54,043 nucleotides of DNA. Origin: Nevskia sp. GTDB lineage: Bacteria; Pseudomonadota; Gammaproteobacteria; Nevskiales; Nevskiaceae. Shown here one piece after another: positions 34,186 to 43,386 of the stretch. The notes under the pieces are model-generated. The model did not search any database. It had not been told where the DNA came from and saw only the letters and a list, made by a program, of their open reading frames with translations. Where the stretch lies: assembly GCF_021732705.1 (NCBI RefSeq), contig NZ_JAKFUM010000026.1, forward strand, positions 1 through 54,043, written 5' to 3'. A program made the translations under genes and the position numbers. How positions within the stretch are numbered: position 1 is the stretch's first letter; the number at the start of each line of letters is the position of its first letter.

Positions 34186-36120
34186 TTAGTAGGTCGCGCG
34201 CAGGCTGGCGCCCGAGTACGCGGCGTAGCCATTCAGCAGGATGTAGTACGTGCCGGCCACCGGCGCGTTGAACGTGCAGGTCTCGGCATTGCCGGTCCGG
34301 AACGGACGGCAGTCGTAGGTGGCGGTGGTCGGACGCGCGCCGCGACGCACGTACAGATCCAGATCGCCGGTGCCGCCGCTGGTCACGACGCTCAGGGTGG
34401 TGCGGCCGGCCGGCACGGTGATCGTGTAGAACCGCTGGCTGCCAGTTGCGCCGCTGATGCCGGTGACCGTGACGCCGTTGGTCAGCGCAACGTCACCCGT
34501 GCCACCGCCGCCCGAACCCGGCGTCGGCACTGCGACATTGACGGCCTGCCAGGCATTGGCAACCGAGGTCTGGATCGCCGTCGAGTAGCCGAACTGCTGC
34601 GCCGCCAGCACCGTCGCGTTGCCGGCCTGCAGGAACGTCGAGCTCGGCGTCAGGATGTTGACCTGGGCCTGGTAGAAGATGCGGATCGCGGTGGCGAGAC
34701 CGACGCCGGTGACATTCACCGTCGTGCGACCACGCGGATGCGTGCCGCCCTGCGACAGCAAGTAGAACGCCAGGTTGGCGATGCCCGAGCTGAGATGGAC
34801 ATCGACGTTGCCGGACGTGCTGGTGTAGTAGTCCAGCGAGGCGCCATCACGGGCCGGATCGTTCATGAAGCGCAAGCCTGGCGGCAGGATGTCTTCGCCG
34901 ACAGCCCAGGTTCCCGACGAAATCGGCAGCGAGCCGTTGCTGCCGCCGTCGACATAGGACTCGACGAACGCGCCGAAGATGTCGGAGTAGGCTTCGTTCA
35001 GGCCGCCGGACTGGCCGCTGTAGATCAGGCCGGACTCGTTCTCGGTGACCGCGTGCGTCAGCTCGTGGCCGGTGACATCGACGCTACGCGCCAGCGGCAG
35101 GCAGCCCTGAGCCGAGTTGCCGTCGCCGAACACCATCTGCGTGCCGTTCCAGAAGGCATTGCAGTAGTTGTTGCTGTAGTGGACCGAGCTGGTCAGCGTG
35201 GCGCCCGCATTGTTGTACGAATCACGGTTCCAGAACGCGCGATAGGCGTTGTAGGTGGCGCCGGTGTTGTCGTACGCGGCGTTGACGTCGGTATCGGTCG
35301 TCGCGGCCTGGCCTTCGCTGCGGCGCAGGGTGCCGGGCAGGGTGGTGCCGTTGTTCGACGAATGGACGCGACGGTTCAGCACGTGGTGGATCTGCGGGTG
35401 CACGCCGACGACGTTGCCGGTGGCGGCGTCGATGAACACCTTGTCACGGACCGGGTCCTGACCGCGGGTGCCGGTGAACTCGGACTCGTAGGCCTTGAAC
35501 AGCTGGCCTTCCGGCGACACGAAATAGACCAGACGCGCCGGGCCGCTCTTCAGGCCGACCAGGTTCGGTTCGGCGCCGGCAAACGACAGCGCAGCCGCTT
35601 CGCCGATGTCCTTGCCGCCAGCGAGGCTGGAGACGCCGCCGCGGGCGTTGCCGTTGATGGCGTTGATCGTGCCCTTGCTGTCGAGGTGGACGATCAGATC
35701 GCCGCCGACGACATCGACGCCGCGGTAGGTCTGGCGATACTTGACGTGCTTGTTGCCCGCCTCGTCGACATTGACCTTGAGCAGCTTGAGATCCGACGGC
35801 GCCAGACGGAACGCGGCGAGCGCCGGAACGAGCTGGGCGCGCAGCGCCGAATCGGTGGCGGCAGCGTCCTTGCCGGCAATCGCGTCGACACGGCCGAGAT
35901 CGCCGCGCAGGAACGTCGGCAGGCCATCGCTGGCCACGTCGAGCACTTCAGCGCCGCGCAGCGCCGACAGCGCGGCCGCGATGTCAACCGGCGTCTTTCC
36001 CTTCAATGCATCGGTAGCAACGACCGATTTCGGCGCGGCGGCGGTGGCGGTCAGCGCAACCGACGCTGCCAGACCGGTCGCCAGCGACCCCAGAACAGCT
36101 TTTCCAATGAGCTTTTTCAA
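34186..36120 (-). CDS. Secreted M4 metalloprotease with a PPC domain
   Basis: This 644-residue preproprotease resembles thermolysin-type elastases. A signal peptide occupies about residues 1-28. An FTP/PepSY propeptide follows to about 230. The M4 catalytic domain has H352-E353-L-T-H356, E376 (GGLNEAYSD) and the acid/base histidine H442. A GSGGGGTG linker (535-542) leads to a C-terminal pre-peptidase (PPC) domain. The start codon is TTG (36118-36120) with a strong AGGGGG site; the nearby ATG is out of frame. It is a plausible T2SS substrate. No GlyGly-CTERM is present. Confidence 0.95.
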   Translation of the reverse strand: MKKLIGKAVLGSLATGLAASVALTATAAAPKSVVATDALKGKTPVDIAAALSALRGAEVLDVASDGLPTFLRGDLGRVDAIAGKDAAATDSALRAQLVPALAAFRLAPSDLKLLKVNVDEAGNKHVKYRQTYRGVDVVGGDLIVHLDSKGTINAINGNARGGVSSLAGGKDIGEAAALSFAGAEPNLVGLKSGPARLVYFVSPEGQLFKAYESEFTGTRGQDPVRDKVFIDAATGNVVGVHPQIHHVLNRRVHSSNNGTTLPGTLRRSEGQAATTDTDVNAAYDNTGATYNAYRAFWNRDSYNNAGATLTSSVHYSNNYCNAFWNGTQMVFGDGNSAQGCLPLARSVDVTGHELTHAVTENESGLIYSGQSGGLNEAYSDIFGAFVESYVDGGSNGSLPISSGTWAVGEDILPPGLRFMNDPARDGASLDYYTSTSGNVDVHLSSGIANLAFYLLSQGGTHPRGRTTVNVTGVGLATAIRIFYQAQVNILTPSSTFLQAGNATVLAAQQFGYSTAIQTSVANAWQAVNVAVPTPGSGGGGTGDVALTNGVTVTGISGATGSQRFYTITVPAGRTTLSVVTSGGTGDLDLYVRRGARPTTATYDCRPFRTGNAETCTFNAPVAGTYYILLNGYAAYSGASLRATY

Positions 36121-36374
36121 CGGATTTCCCCCTGATTGATTTCATCAACGACGGGTCGGCGCAGATTGCGCCGGGAGCCCGCACCTCGGTGATTCCGCGA
36201 CCGGCATGCCCGCACGACACGGCACGGCCCGGAATCATTCGTCACGAAAAGCAAAGGAAGACTCGACCTACGCAAAGCGGGAGCGTTGCGGCGCTCCTGT
36301 CGTTACGGAAGCTTCATCTTTGTGAGTGTCATGTCACTGCAACAAGCGGTCCAAACTAGTCCGAAAGCAAGCAG

Positions 36375-36388
36375 GACTGAATTCAGTC
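36375..36388. promoter_or_regulatory. 14-bp perfect palindrome
   Basis: GACTGAATTCAGTC reads the same on both strands. It is the strongest of three dyads in 90 bp, about 255 bp upstream of the protease start, and could be an operator. Confidence 0.4.
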
Positions 36389-36422
36389 TTGATCGATGAC
36401 AATCCGGACGCCCAAACTGAAC

Positions 36423-36437
36423 AAGTGGGACCCACTT
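36423..36437. promoter_or_regulatory. 15-bp palindrome with single-base centre
   Basis: AAGTGGG and CCCACTT flank a central A. This second dyad lies 35 bp from the palindrome at 36375. Confidence 0.35.
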
Positions 36438-36450
36438 TTCATGACCTGAA

Positions 36451-36462
36451 TCAAGTTCTTGA
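36451..36462. promoter_or_regulatory. 12-bp interrupted palindrome
   Basis: TCAAG and CTTGA flank a central TT. This is the third dyad of the cluster; by itself it could be chance. Confidence 0.25.
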
Positions 36463-36606
36463 GCACTTTCAGCGGGAAAGGGTCAGGGCCTGCAGCGTGT
36501 CGGAATCGTCCCTGCGCGAATCAAAACGGGGCGCCCCCGCACAGTCGTGATGCACGACCGAAATTTGGCGCGAATCCGGCATTTTCTGATCATAGTTTCG
36601 ACAAGT

Positions 36607-36628
36607 TCCGGACATTCGCCTGTCCGGA
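36607..36628. terminator. Stem-loop TCCGGACA/TGTCCGGA
   Basis: An exact 8-bp stem with a TTCGCC loop lies 124 bases beyond the alpha/beta hydrolase stop on the minus strand. It has no T-run and could be a terminator for that gene or part of the protease control region. Confidence 0.35.
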
Positions 36629-36751
36629 CCGGACGGGCCGCCGCGCTCGATCCGGAAGCATTCGCGGCTGGCCCGACAGGCCACCGAGCCTGCGGAATGC
36701 CGGGCAAGCGGTCGGCGGGCGGGGTCGGCGTTCGCTGTTGCCGGGCGCCGG

Positions 36752-37642
36752 CTAGGGCCCGTCGAGATGGCCCAGGATCGCGGTCTTCAGCGGCCCGAAC
36801 CGCGTCCACGGAATGAAGTGATTGGTTACCGGCAGTTCGATCACGTTCACGGCTGGCGCCGACGACAGCACCTGCCGGGCAAACCGACCGGTGGCCAGCG
36901 GCACTTCGGCATCGTCGGTTCCGAGCAGCAGGCTGACGCGCTGACCGACCTTCGGCCACAGCGGCTGCATCTCGCGCAGTTCCTCCGCAAGCCGCAGGTA
37001 CTCGCGGTTGAAGACGACGATCTCGCGCGGCAGCAGCCAAGTCACCGGTGCCAGATCGGCGAGGTACTGGAACCACGATTCCTGCTGCAGGTTCGGGTCC
37101 AGCGGCGCGGCGGTCATGACCAGATCGGTGATCCGGTCGGGATACGCCATCGCCATCCGCGCGATCAGCGCGCCGGCCAGGGCGTGGCCGACCAGCACCA
37201 CGCGCTGGCCGGGCTGCGCGCGGTCCAGCAGCGGCGCCAGCATGCGGGCTTGCGCGGCAAAGCCAAGCACGGCGTCGCCGCTGCCCGAGTCGCCGAAGCC
37301 CGGTCGGTCCATCGCGATCAGGTCGGCCTTCGCCTGCAGGTCCGGGTCGTTCAGGTAGGGCACCCAGGTGCGCCACAAGCCGGGCGAGCCGTGAACGAAG
37401 ATCACGAGCGGCCGGGCCGTCTCCGGCTGGGCAAGCTCGACATAGCGGATGCTGCGGCCATCGACCGTGTATTGCCGCAGGGCATCCGGGCGGGCTGCGA
37501 GCAGCCGCGCGGCGCCGTCGATCGACGGCTGCTCCGCATCGCGGATTTCCTTCGGCATGAAGGTCATGACGTCGGCCCGGGCGGGCAGCGTCAAGAACGC
37601 CAGCGCGGCAAGCGCGGACAGGCAGCGAAGCAGGGCAGTCAT
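36752..37642 (-). CDS. Exported alpha/beta hydrolase-fold protein lacking the nucleophile serine
   Basis: This 296-residue protein has a signal peptide (about 1-23, LPARA) and an alpha/beta hydrolase body: the oxyanion-hole HGSPG (84-88), DRPGFGDSG and the acid-histidine pair near D243/D244 and H275. The nucleophile elbow reads VGHALAG in place of GHSxGG: A154 is encoded by GCC at 37181-37183. Without serine it cannot act as a normal serine hydrolase. It may be a pseudoenzyme, have another chemistry, or reflect a base error. Substrate and partners are unknown. Confidence 0.85.
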   Translation of the reverse strand: MTALLRCLSALAALAFLTLPARADVMTFMPKEIRDAEQPSIDGAARLLAARPDALRQYTVDGRSIRYVELAQPETARPLVIFVHGSPGLWRTWVPYLNDPDLQAKADLIAMDRPGFGDSGSGDAVLGFAAQARMLAPLLDRAQPGQRVVLVGHALAGALIARMAMAYPDRITDLVMTAAPLDPNLQQESWFQYLADLAPVTWLLPREIVVFNREYLRLAEELREMQPLWPKVGQRVSLLLGTDDAEVPLATGRFARQVLSSAPAVNVIELPVTNHFIPWTRFGPLKTAILGHLDGP

Positions 37643-37713
37643 CGGGTCACGGCTCCGGCCGATCGGGACAGGATCGTTCGATCATGCCCTGCGGCACCGT
37701 GGGCGGCGAGGGC

Positions 37714-39045
37714 TCAGTCGTCGCGCATTTCGAGACTGCGGTTGATGCCGAGCGCCATCAAGGTGCCGACCGCGCCCGACAGCAGATAGACGCCGACATA
37801 ACCGACGCCGAAGCGGCTGGCGATGAACAGCGCGGCCAGCGGCGCGAACGCGGCGCCGACCAGCCAGGCGAGGTCGGACGTGATGATGGCGCCGCTGTAA
37901 CGGTAGCGGCTCGGGAACGTCGAATTGATCGCGCCGGCGGCCTGCGCGTGGGTGAAGCCGAGCAGCACGAAGCCGCCGAGCACGAACAGCAGTGCGCCGA
38001 TCAGGCTGCCGTTGACGAACACCGGCAGCAGCCCGACGAGGCTGAACAACGCGATCATGCCCGCCCCGAGCGCCAGGGTGGCGCGGCGGCCGATGCGGTC
38101 GGCGATCTGCCCCGACAGCAGCATGCCGACGATGCACAGCAGCGCGCCGAACATCTGCACGCTCAGACATTCGACGACACTGACTTTTTCGGTGGTCAGC
38201 AGCGTGACCCACGACAGCGGGAACACGGTGACCACGTGGAACAGCGCGAAGCTGGCGAGCGGCGCGAACGCGCCGAGCACGATGCTGGCGCGCTGGGTGC
38301 GCAGCAGTTCACCGGTCGGCGACGGTTCGAGCGCACGGGTCTGCAGCAGCGCGGTGAACTCCGGCGTCACGACGAGGCGCAGGCGGGCGAACAGCGCAAC
38401 GACATTGATCGCGAACGCCACCGCGAACGGATAGCGCCAGCCCCAGTCGAGAAAATCGGCCGGCGTCAGCGACGACACCAGAAACGCGAACAGGCCGGCG
38501 GCGATGAAGAAGCCGATCGGCCCGCCGAGCTGCGGCAGCATCGCGTACCAGCCGCGGCGATTCTCGGGCGCGTTCAATGCCAGCAGCGATGGCAGGCCAT
38601 CCCAGCTGCCGGCGATGCCAAAGCCCTGCGCCATCCGCATCAGCGCCAGCAGCACGATCGACCACTCGCCCAGTGTCTTGTAGCTGGGCAGGAACGCGAT
38701 GCCGGCGGTCGCCGTGCCGAGCACGAACAGCGCAATCGTTAGCTTCGCGCCGCGGCCGTAACGCTCGTGAATCACGCGGAACAGCGACGAGCCGAATGGG
38801 CGCGCGATGAACGCGAGCGAAAAGATCGCGAACGAATAGAACGTCGCGGTCTTGGCATCGACAAACGGGAAGAACACCGCCGGGAACACCAGCACCGAGG
38901 CGATGCCGAAGACGAAAAAGTCGAACATCTCCGACAGTCGGCCGATGACGACACCGATGGCGATCTCGCCGGGCGACACGGCATCGTGGGCCGACGCCGT
39001 CGGCGACGGCAGATCGGAGCTGGAAGAGGCGGTCGTCAGGGCCAT
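37714..39045 (-). CDS. MFS transporter, metabolite:H+ symporter (MHS) type
   Basis: This 443-residue protein has about 12 membrane helices. It shows MHS-subfamily marks near the start: RLSEMFDFFVFGIASVLVFP, then IARPFGSSLFRVIHERYGR, the conserved loop 2-3 region, and a second-half copy QIADRIGRRATL. The family imports organic acids, osmolytes and related compounds by proton symport. The substrate cannot be told. The ATG at 39043-39045 is chosen; longer upstream extensions are low-complexity. It is divergent from cyoA. Confidence 0.85.
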   Translation of the reverse strand: MALTTASSSSDLPSPTASAHDAVSPGEIAIGVVIGRLSEMFDFFVFGIASVLVFPAVFFPFVDAKTATFYSFAIFSLAFIARPFGSSLFRVIHERYGRGAKLTIALFVLGTATAGIAFLPSYKTLGEWSIVLLALMRMAQGFGIAGSWDGLPSLLALNAPENRRGWYAMLPQLGGPIGFFIAAGLFAFLVSSLTPADFLDWGWRYPFAVAFAINVVALFARLRLVVTPEFTALLQTRALEPSPTGELLRTQRASIVLGAFAPLASFALFHVVTVFPLSWVTLLTTEKVSVVECLSVQMFGALLCIVGMLLSGQIADRIGRRATLALGAGMIALFSLVGLLPVFVNGSLIGALLFVLGGFVLLGFTHAQAAGAINSTFPSRYRYSGAIITSDLAWLVGAAFAPLAALFIASRFGVGYVGVYLLSGAVGTLMALGINRSLEMRDD

Positions 39046-39079
39046 CGGACGCAATCCGGGTGCGGGCCGGGGATTTCCG

Positions 39080-39095
39080 GCGACGAAACTGTCGC
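39080..39095 (+). promoter_or_regulatory. RegA/PrrA-like dyad upstream of cyoA
   Basis: GCGAC and GTCGC are inverted copies separated by GAAACT. This arrangement resembles the GCGNC/GNCGC half-sites described for PrrA/RegA regulators. It is 96 bp before the cyoA ATG, and a RegB/RegA pair is encoded at the end of the same gene run. Binding is inferred, not shown. Confidence 0.5.
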
Positions 39096-39115
39096 ACGAG
39101 CGGCGGCGCGCGCCC

Positions 39116-39134
39116 ATTGGACAATTGGTCCAAT
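39116..39134. promoter_or_regulatory. Inverted repeat ATTGGAC-N5-GTCCAAT in the MFS/cyoA gap
   Basis: Two exact 7-bp arms surround AATTG, with GCGCGC sequences further out on both sides. The dyad lies 57 bp before the cyoA ATG and 70 bp before the MFS start. It could be an operator overlapping a promoter, or form a hairpin in the cyoA leader. Confidence 0.45.
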
Positions 39135-39191
39135 CGCGCGCTCGGGGACGGCAGCCCAGACTTCGCCTCGCACCTTGAACCTGCGACGTCC

Positions 39192-40286
39192 ATGTCTGCC
39201 CGAACGATGCGCCTTGCTTCCACCGCCAGCCTGATCCTGATGGCCAGCCTGCTGTCCGGCTGCAATCTGGTCACGCTCAATGCTTCCGGCGACGTCGCCC
39301 GCCAGCAGGGCGATCTGATCGTCGTGTCCACCGTGCTGATGCTGCTGATCGTGGTGCCGGTGATGATCCTGACCGGCTGGTTCGCCTGGCATTATCGCGC
39401 GTCGAACAAGCGCGCCACCTACGCGCCCGACTGGCATCACTCCACGCAATTGGAGCTGGTGATCTGGTCGGCGCCGCTGCTGATCATCATCGCGCTCGGC
39501 GCGGTGACCTGGATCAGCACCCACACGCTCGACCCGTTCCGCAAGCTCGATCGGCTCGACGCCGCGCGTAGCGTGCCGGCGGACGTCAAGCCGCTCAAGG
39601 TGCAGGTCGTCGCGCTCGACTGGAAGTGGCTGTTCATCTACCCGGACTACGGCATCGCCACGGTCAACGAGATGGCCGCGCCGGTCGATGTGCCGATCGA
39701 GTTCCAGCTGACCGCGTCGACCGTGATGAACACGTTCTATGTGCCGACCTTGGCCGGGATGATCTACACGATGCCGGCGATGGAAACCCGCCTGCATGCG
39801 GTGATCAACAAGGCCGGCGATTACGAGGGCCTGTCCGCGCACTACAGCGGTGCCGGCTTCTCCGACATGCGCTTCCGCTTCAAGGGAATGGACGGCGCGG
39901 CCTTCGACCAGTGGGTCGCGCAGGTTCGCGAAGCCCCGGCCGAGCTGAACCGCGACGAATATCTGAAGCTCGAACGCCCAAGCGCGAAGGAAGCCGCCCG
40001 TCATTACGGCAGGGTCGTCGAAGGCCTGTATGACGCGGCGCTGAACCTATGCGTCGACACGACCAAGATGTGCATGCGCGACATGATGGCGATCGACGCG
40101 CGTGGTGGCCTCGGGCTCGCCAACGTCTACAACGTCGCCCGCCTGAGCCACGACGCCGAACGCCGCCGCGGGCAGGACGTTGCTCGGCCGGACAGCTACG
40201 TGACGTCGTTGTGCACCGTGCCACCGGACGCCTACATGAGCCCGGTCGATCCGCCGTCCTACGGCCGCGTGCGCCTCGCACCCTGA
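39192..40286 (+). CDS. cyoA: Ubiquinol oxidase subunit II CyoA
   Basis: CyoA is the membrane-anchored, periplasmic subunit of the bo3-type quinol oxidase. It has a lipoprotein signal (LLSGC lipobox), two membrane helices, and a cupredoxin domain with [20 protein letters not shown]. The CuA copper ligands of cytochrome c oxidases are missing, as expected for quinol oxidases. The C-terminal COX_ARM-like region is present. The start may be ATG 39192 (364 residues) or ATG 39207; neither has a clear ribosome site. It is the first gene of cyoABCD. Confidence 0.95.
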   Translation: MSARTMRLASTASLILMASLLSGCNLVTLNASGDVARQQGDLIVVSTVLMLLIVVPVMILTGWFAWHYRASNKRATYAPDWHHSTQLELVIWSAPLLIIIALGAVTWISTHTLDPFRKLDRLDAARSVPADVKPLKVQVVALDWKWLFIYPDYGIATVNEMAAPVDVPIEFQLTASTVMNTFYVPTLAGMIYTMPAMETRLHAVINKAGDYEGLSAHYSGAGFSDMRFRFKGMDGAAFDQWVAQVREAPAELNRDEYLKLERPSAKEAARHYGRVVEGLYDAALNLCVDTTKMCMRDMMAIDARGGLGLANVYNVARLSHDAERRRGQDVARPDSYVTSLCTVPPDAYMSPVDPPSYGRVRLAP

Positions 40287-40305
40287 TTCCCAGCCGAAAA
40301 CTCCC

Positions 40306-42327
40306 ATGACGCCTGCCTCTGCCGAACCTCGTTCCGAGCTGGCGACCCTGCTGTTCGGTCGCCTGAGTCTGGATTCGATTCCTTATCAAGAGCCGATCAT
40401 CGTGGTGACCTTCCTGGTCGCCGCACTGGCCGGCATCTCGGTGCTGACCTGGATCACTCGCGCCCGCGCCTGGGGCTGGTTGTGGCGCGACTGGTTCTGC
40501 TCGATCGATCACAAGAAGATCGGCGTGATGTACATGGTGCTCGGCTTCGTGATGCTGCTGCGGGGCTTTGCCGACGCGATCATGATGCGCGCCCAGCAGG
40601 CGATGGCCTTCGGCGATTCAGCTGGCTATCTGCCGCCGCATCACTACGACCAGATCTTCACGGCCCACGGCGTGATCATGATCTTCTTCGTCGCGATGCC
40701 GTTCGTGACGGGGCTGATGAACTACATCGTGCCGCTGCAGATCGGCGCACGCGATGTCGCCTTCCCGTTCCTGAACAACTTCAGCTTCTGGATGACCACG
40801 GCGGGTGCGGCGCTGGTGATGGCCTCGCTGTTCATCGGCGAGTTCGCGACCACCGGCTGGCTGGCGTTTCCGCCGCTGTCCGGCGCTGACTACAGCCCCG
40901 GTGTCGGGGTCGATTACTACATCTGGGCGCTGCAGATCGCCGGCGTCGGCACCTTGTTGTCCGGCGTCAACCTGATCGTGACGATCGTGAAGATGCGGGC
41001 GCCGGGCATGAGCCTGATGAAGATGCCGGTGTTCACTTGGACCGCGCTGTGCACCAACGTGCTGATCGTCGCCGCGTTCCCGGTGCTGACGGCGGTGCTG
41101 CTGCTGCTCGGGCTGGATCGCACGGTGGGCACCAACTTCTTCACCAACGACTTCGGCGGCAACCCGATGATGTACGTGAACATGATCTGGATCTGGGGCC
41201 ACCCCGAGGTCTACATCCTGATCCTGCCGCTGTTCGGCGTGTTCTCCGAAGTGGTGTCGACCTTCGCCGGCAAGCGCCTGTTCGGCTACACCTCGATGGT
41301 CTACGCAACCGTCGTCATCACCATCCTGTCGTACCTCGTGTGGCTGCATCACTTCTTCACGATGGGCTCGGGTGCCAGTGTCAACAGCTTCTTCGGCATC
41401 ACCACGATGATCATCTCGATCCCGACCGGGGCCAAGCTGTTCAACTGGCTGTTCACGATGTATCGCGGCCGCATCCGCTTCGAACTGCCGATGCTGTGGA
41501 TGATGGGCTTCATGTTCACCTTCGTCGTCGGCGGCATGACCGGCGTGCTGCTCGCGGTGCCGCCGGCCGACTTCGTGCTGCACAACTCGCTGTTCCTGAT
41601 CGCGCACTTCCACAACGTGATCATCGGCGGCGTGGTGTTCGGCGTGTTTGCCGCGATCAGCTACTGGTACCCGAAGGTGTTCGGCTACAAGCTCGACGTG
41701 TTCTGGGGCAAGGCCAGTTTCTGGTGCTGGCAGATCGGCTTCCTGTTCGCCTTCATGCCGCTGTACGTGCTCGGCCTGATGGGCGTGACCCGCCGGGTCA
41801 GCCACTTCGAGGACACGAGCCTGCAGCCGTTCTTCATCGTGGCCGCCTTCGGTGCGGTGCTGATCGGCTGCGGCATCCTCGCGTCGCTGATCCAGTTCTA
41901 TGTCAGCTACCAGCGCCGCGAGCAGCTGCGCGACGTCAGCGGCGATCCCTGGGATGGCCGCACGCTGGAATGGGCCACCGCGTCACCGCCGCCGGACTAC
42001 AACTTCGCGTTCACACCGCGGGTGCATGACATCGACGCCTGGTGGGACATGAAGCGCGGCGGCTACGTGCGTCCGACTTCGGGTTTCATCGCCATCCACA
42101 TGCCGCGTGGCACCTCGGCCGGCATCATCCTCGCCGGCATCAGCGCCGTGCTCGGCTTCGCGCTGATCTGGCACATCTGGTGGCTGGCGGTGAGCGGTTT
42201 CGCGGGCCTCGTCGGCTTCGCGATCTTCCACACCTTCAACCTGAACCGCGATTTCCACATCCCGGCCGATGAAGTCACCCGAGTCGAGGACGCCCGCACT
42301 CGCGCCCTTGCCGCGACCGGAGCCTGA
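40306..42327 (+). CDS. cyoB: Ubiquinol oxidase subunit I CyoB
   Basis: CyoB is the catalytic heme-copper subunit that reduces oxygen to water and pumps protons. In this 673-residue protein the metal ligands are H121, H299 with Y303 (WGHPEVY), H348-H349, H434 and H436. The quinol-site residues R86, D90, H113 and Q116 sit at a constant +15 offset from E. coli R71, D75, H98 and Q101. This confirms a quinol rather than cytochrome c oxidase. Confidence 0.98.
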   Translation: MTPASAEPRSELATLLFGRLSLDSIPYQEPIIVVTFLVAALAGISVLTWITRARAWGWLWRDWFCSIDHKKIGVMYMVLGFVMLLRGFADAIMMRAQQAMAFGDSAGYLPPHHYDQIFTAHGVIMIFFVAMPFVTGLMNYIVPLQIGARDVAFPFLNNFSFWMTTAGAALVMASLFIGEFATTGWLAFPPLSGADYSPGVGVDYYIWALQIAGVGTLLSGVNLIVTIVKMRAPGMSLMKMPVFTWTALCTNVLIVAAFPVLTAVLLLLGLDRTVGTNFFTNDFGGNPMMYVNMIWIWGHPEVYILILPLFGVFSEVVSTFAGKRLFGYTSMVYATVVITILSYLVWLHHFFTMGSGASVNSFFGITTMIISIPTGAKLFNWLFTMYRGRIRFELPMLWMMGFMFTFVVGGMTGVLLAVPPADFVLHNSLFLIAHFHNVIIGGVVFGVFAAISYWYPKVFGYKLDVFWGKASFWCWQIGFLFAFMPLYVLGLMGVTRRVSHFEDTSLQPFFIVAAFGAVLIGCGILASLIQFYVSYQRREQLRDVSGDPWDGRTLEWATASPPPDYNFAFTPRVHDIDAWWDMKRGGYVRPTSGFIAIHMPRGTSAGIILAGISAVLGFALIWHIWWLAVSGFAGLVGFAIFHTFNLNRDFHIPADEVTRVEDARTRALAATGA

Positions 42328-42331
42328 GACC

Positions 42332-42958
42332 ATGAGCGCACACACGTCGACGATGGCGGTGGAAGGCGCGGACCGCTGGCTGGTCCGCGAGGAACTGCAC
42401 GCCCAGCCGGGCACGATGCTCGGCTTCTGGCTGTACCTGATGAGCGACTGCCTGATCTTCGCCTGCCTGTTCGCGATGTATGGCGTCGTCGGTGGCAACT
42501 ACGCGGCGGGGCCGAGCCCGAAGGATCTGTTCGAGCTGCCGCTGGTTGCGGTCAACACCGCGATGCTGCTTTTCAGCTCGATCACCTATGGCTTCGCGAT
42601 GATCGAGATGCAGCGCCGCCGCGTGAACGCGACGATCGGCTGGCTGGCGGTCACCGGCCTGTTCGGCCTGGTCTTCCTCGGCATCGAGCTCTACGAGTTC
42701 CACCACCTGATCCACGAAGGCGCCGGCCCGCAGCGCAGCGCTTTCCTGTCAGCCTTCTTCACCTTGGTCGGCACCCACGGCCTGCATGTCAGCTTCGGCA
42801 TCGTCTGGCTGGTGACCCTGATCGTGCAGCTGAAGCGCTGGGGCCTGACGGACAGCACGCGCCGTCGTCTGGCCTGCCTGTCGATGTTCTGGCACTTCCT
42901 CGATCTGATCTGGATCGGCGTCTTCACCTATGTGTACCTGATGGGAGTGCTGCGATGA
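42332..42958 (+). CDS. cyoC: Ubiquinol oxidase subunit III CyoC
   Basis: This 208-residue heme-copper oxidase subunit III has five membrane helices, with LGFWLYLMSDCLIFACLFAMY, FTLVGTHGLHVSFGIVWL and FWHFLDLIWIGVFTYVYLMG. It stabilises the core complex. It starts 4 bp after cyoB and ends with an ATGA overlap into cyoD. Confidence 0.96.
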   Translation: MSAHTSTMAVEGADRWLVREELHAQPGTMLGFWLYLMSDCLIFACLFAMYGVVGGNYAAGPSPKDLFELPLVAVNTAMLLFSSITYGFAMIEMQRRRVNATIGWLAVTGLFGLVFLGIELYEFHHLIHEGAGPQRSAFLSAFFTLVGTHGLHVSFGIVWLVTLIVQLKRWGLTDSTRRRLACLSMFWHFLDLIWIGVFTYVYLMGVLR

Positions 42959-43386
42959 GCGCCGCTGACCTGCAAAAGGCTTCGGCCACCGACGACTTCA
43001 TTCATGGCCACGACGGGCCGCATGGCCACGACGATGCGCACGATGACGGCATTCCGCATGCGAGCTTCAAGGACTACCTGATCGGCTTCGCGCTGTCGGT
43101 GCTGCTGACCGCCGTGCCGTTCTGGCTGGTGATGAACGACGTGCTGCCGTCGAAGCTCGCGACGACGGCGATCATCGTGGTGTTCGCCGTCGCCCAGATG
43201 CTGGTGCACATCGTCTACTTCCTGCATCTCGACACCCGTTCGCAGGGTGGCTGGAACATGCTGGCGGCAATCTTCACCGTGGTGCTGGTGGTGATCACCA
43301 TCGCTGGCTCGCTGTGGGTCATGTTCCACATGAACGAGAACATGACGCCGATGAGCCCGCAAGAGATGCGCATCTCGCCGGGATGA
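42955..43386 (+). CDS. cyoD: Ubiquinol oxidase subunit IV CyoD
   Basis: CyoD is a small assembly subunit with three membrane helices (LIGFALSVLLTAVPFWLVM, AIIVVFAVAQMLVHIVYFLHL, ILAAIFTVVLVVITIAGSLW-like). The 143-residue protein is longer than usual because of an N-terminal His/Asp-rich stretch with HGHDGPHGHDDAHDDG, which may bind metal. It overlaps cyoC and the SURF1 gene by ATGA. No cyoE follows. Confidence 0.94.
   Translation: MSAADLQKASATDDFIHGHDGPHGHDDAHDDGIPHASFKDYLIGFALSVLLTAVPFWLVMNDVLPSKLATTAIIVVFAVAQMLVHIVYFLHLDTRSQGGWNMLAAIFTVVLVVITIAGSLWVMFHMNENMTPMSPQEMRISPG

Larger units (their letters stand above)
36121..36751. other. Long intergenic region upstream of the M4 protease
   Basis: These 631 bases separate the protease start from the stop of the alpha/beta hydrolase, both on the minus strand. 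No convincing gene is seen. A GTG-started 74-codon frame at 36326-36550 has no family features. The middle part (about 36240-36620) is visibly lower in GC than the surroundings and carries three short palindromes and a stem-loop, listed separately. The region likely holds the protease promoter and its control sites. No clear promoter hexamers were found. Confidence 0.7.

Noticed and set aside
34186-36120. M4 protease as the GlyGly-CTERM substrate of the rhombosortase
   Set aside because: The C-terminus is a PPC domain ending in SLRATY, with no Gly-Gly motif, hydrophobic helix or basic tail.
34042-36135. A 697-codon plus-strand frame opposite the M4 protease
   Set aside because: No recognisable domain; the opposite strand encodes signal peptide, HELTH site and PPC domain in order.
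36326-36550. A GTG-started 74-codon frame in the intergenic region
   Set aside because: No ribosome site, no family resemblance, and palindromes suggest regulatory DNA. Not excluded as a small protein but unsupported.
39192-40286. CyoA as cytochrome c oxidase subunit II
   Set aside because: The CuA cysteine ligands are absent, and CyoB has the quinol-site residues.
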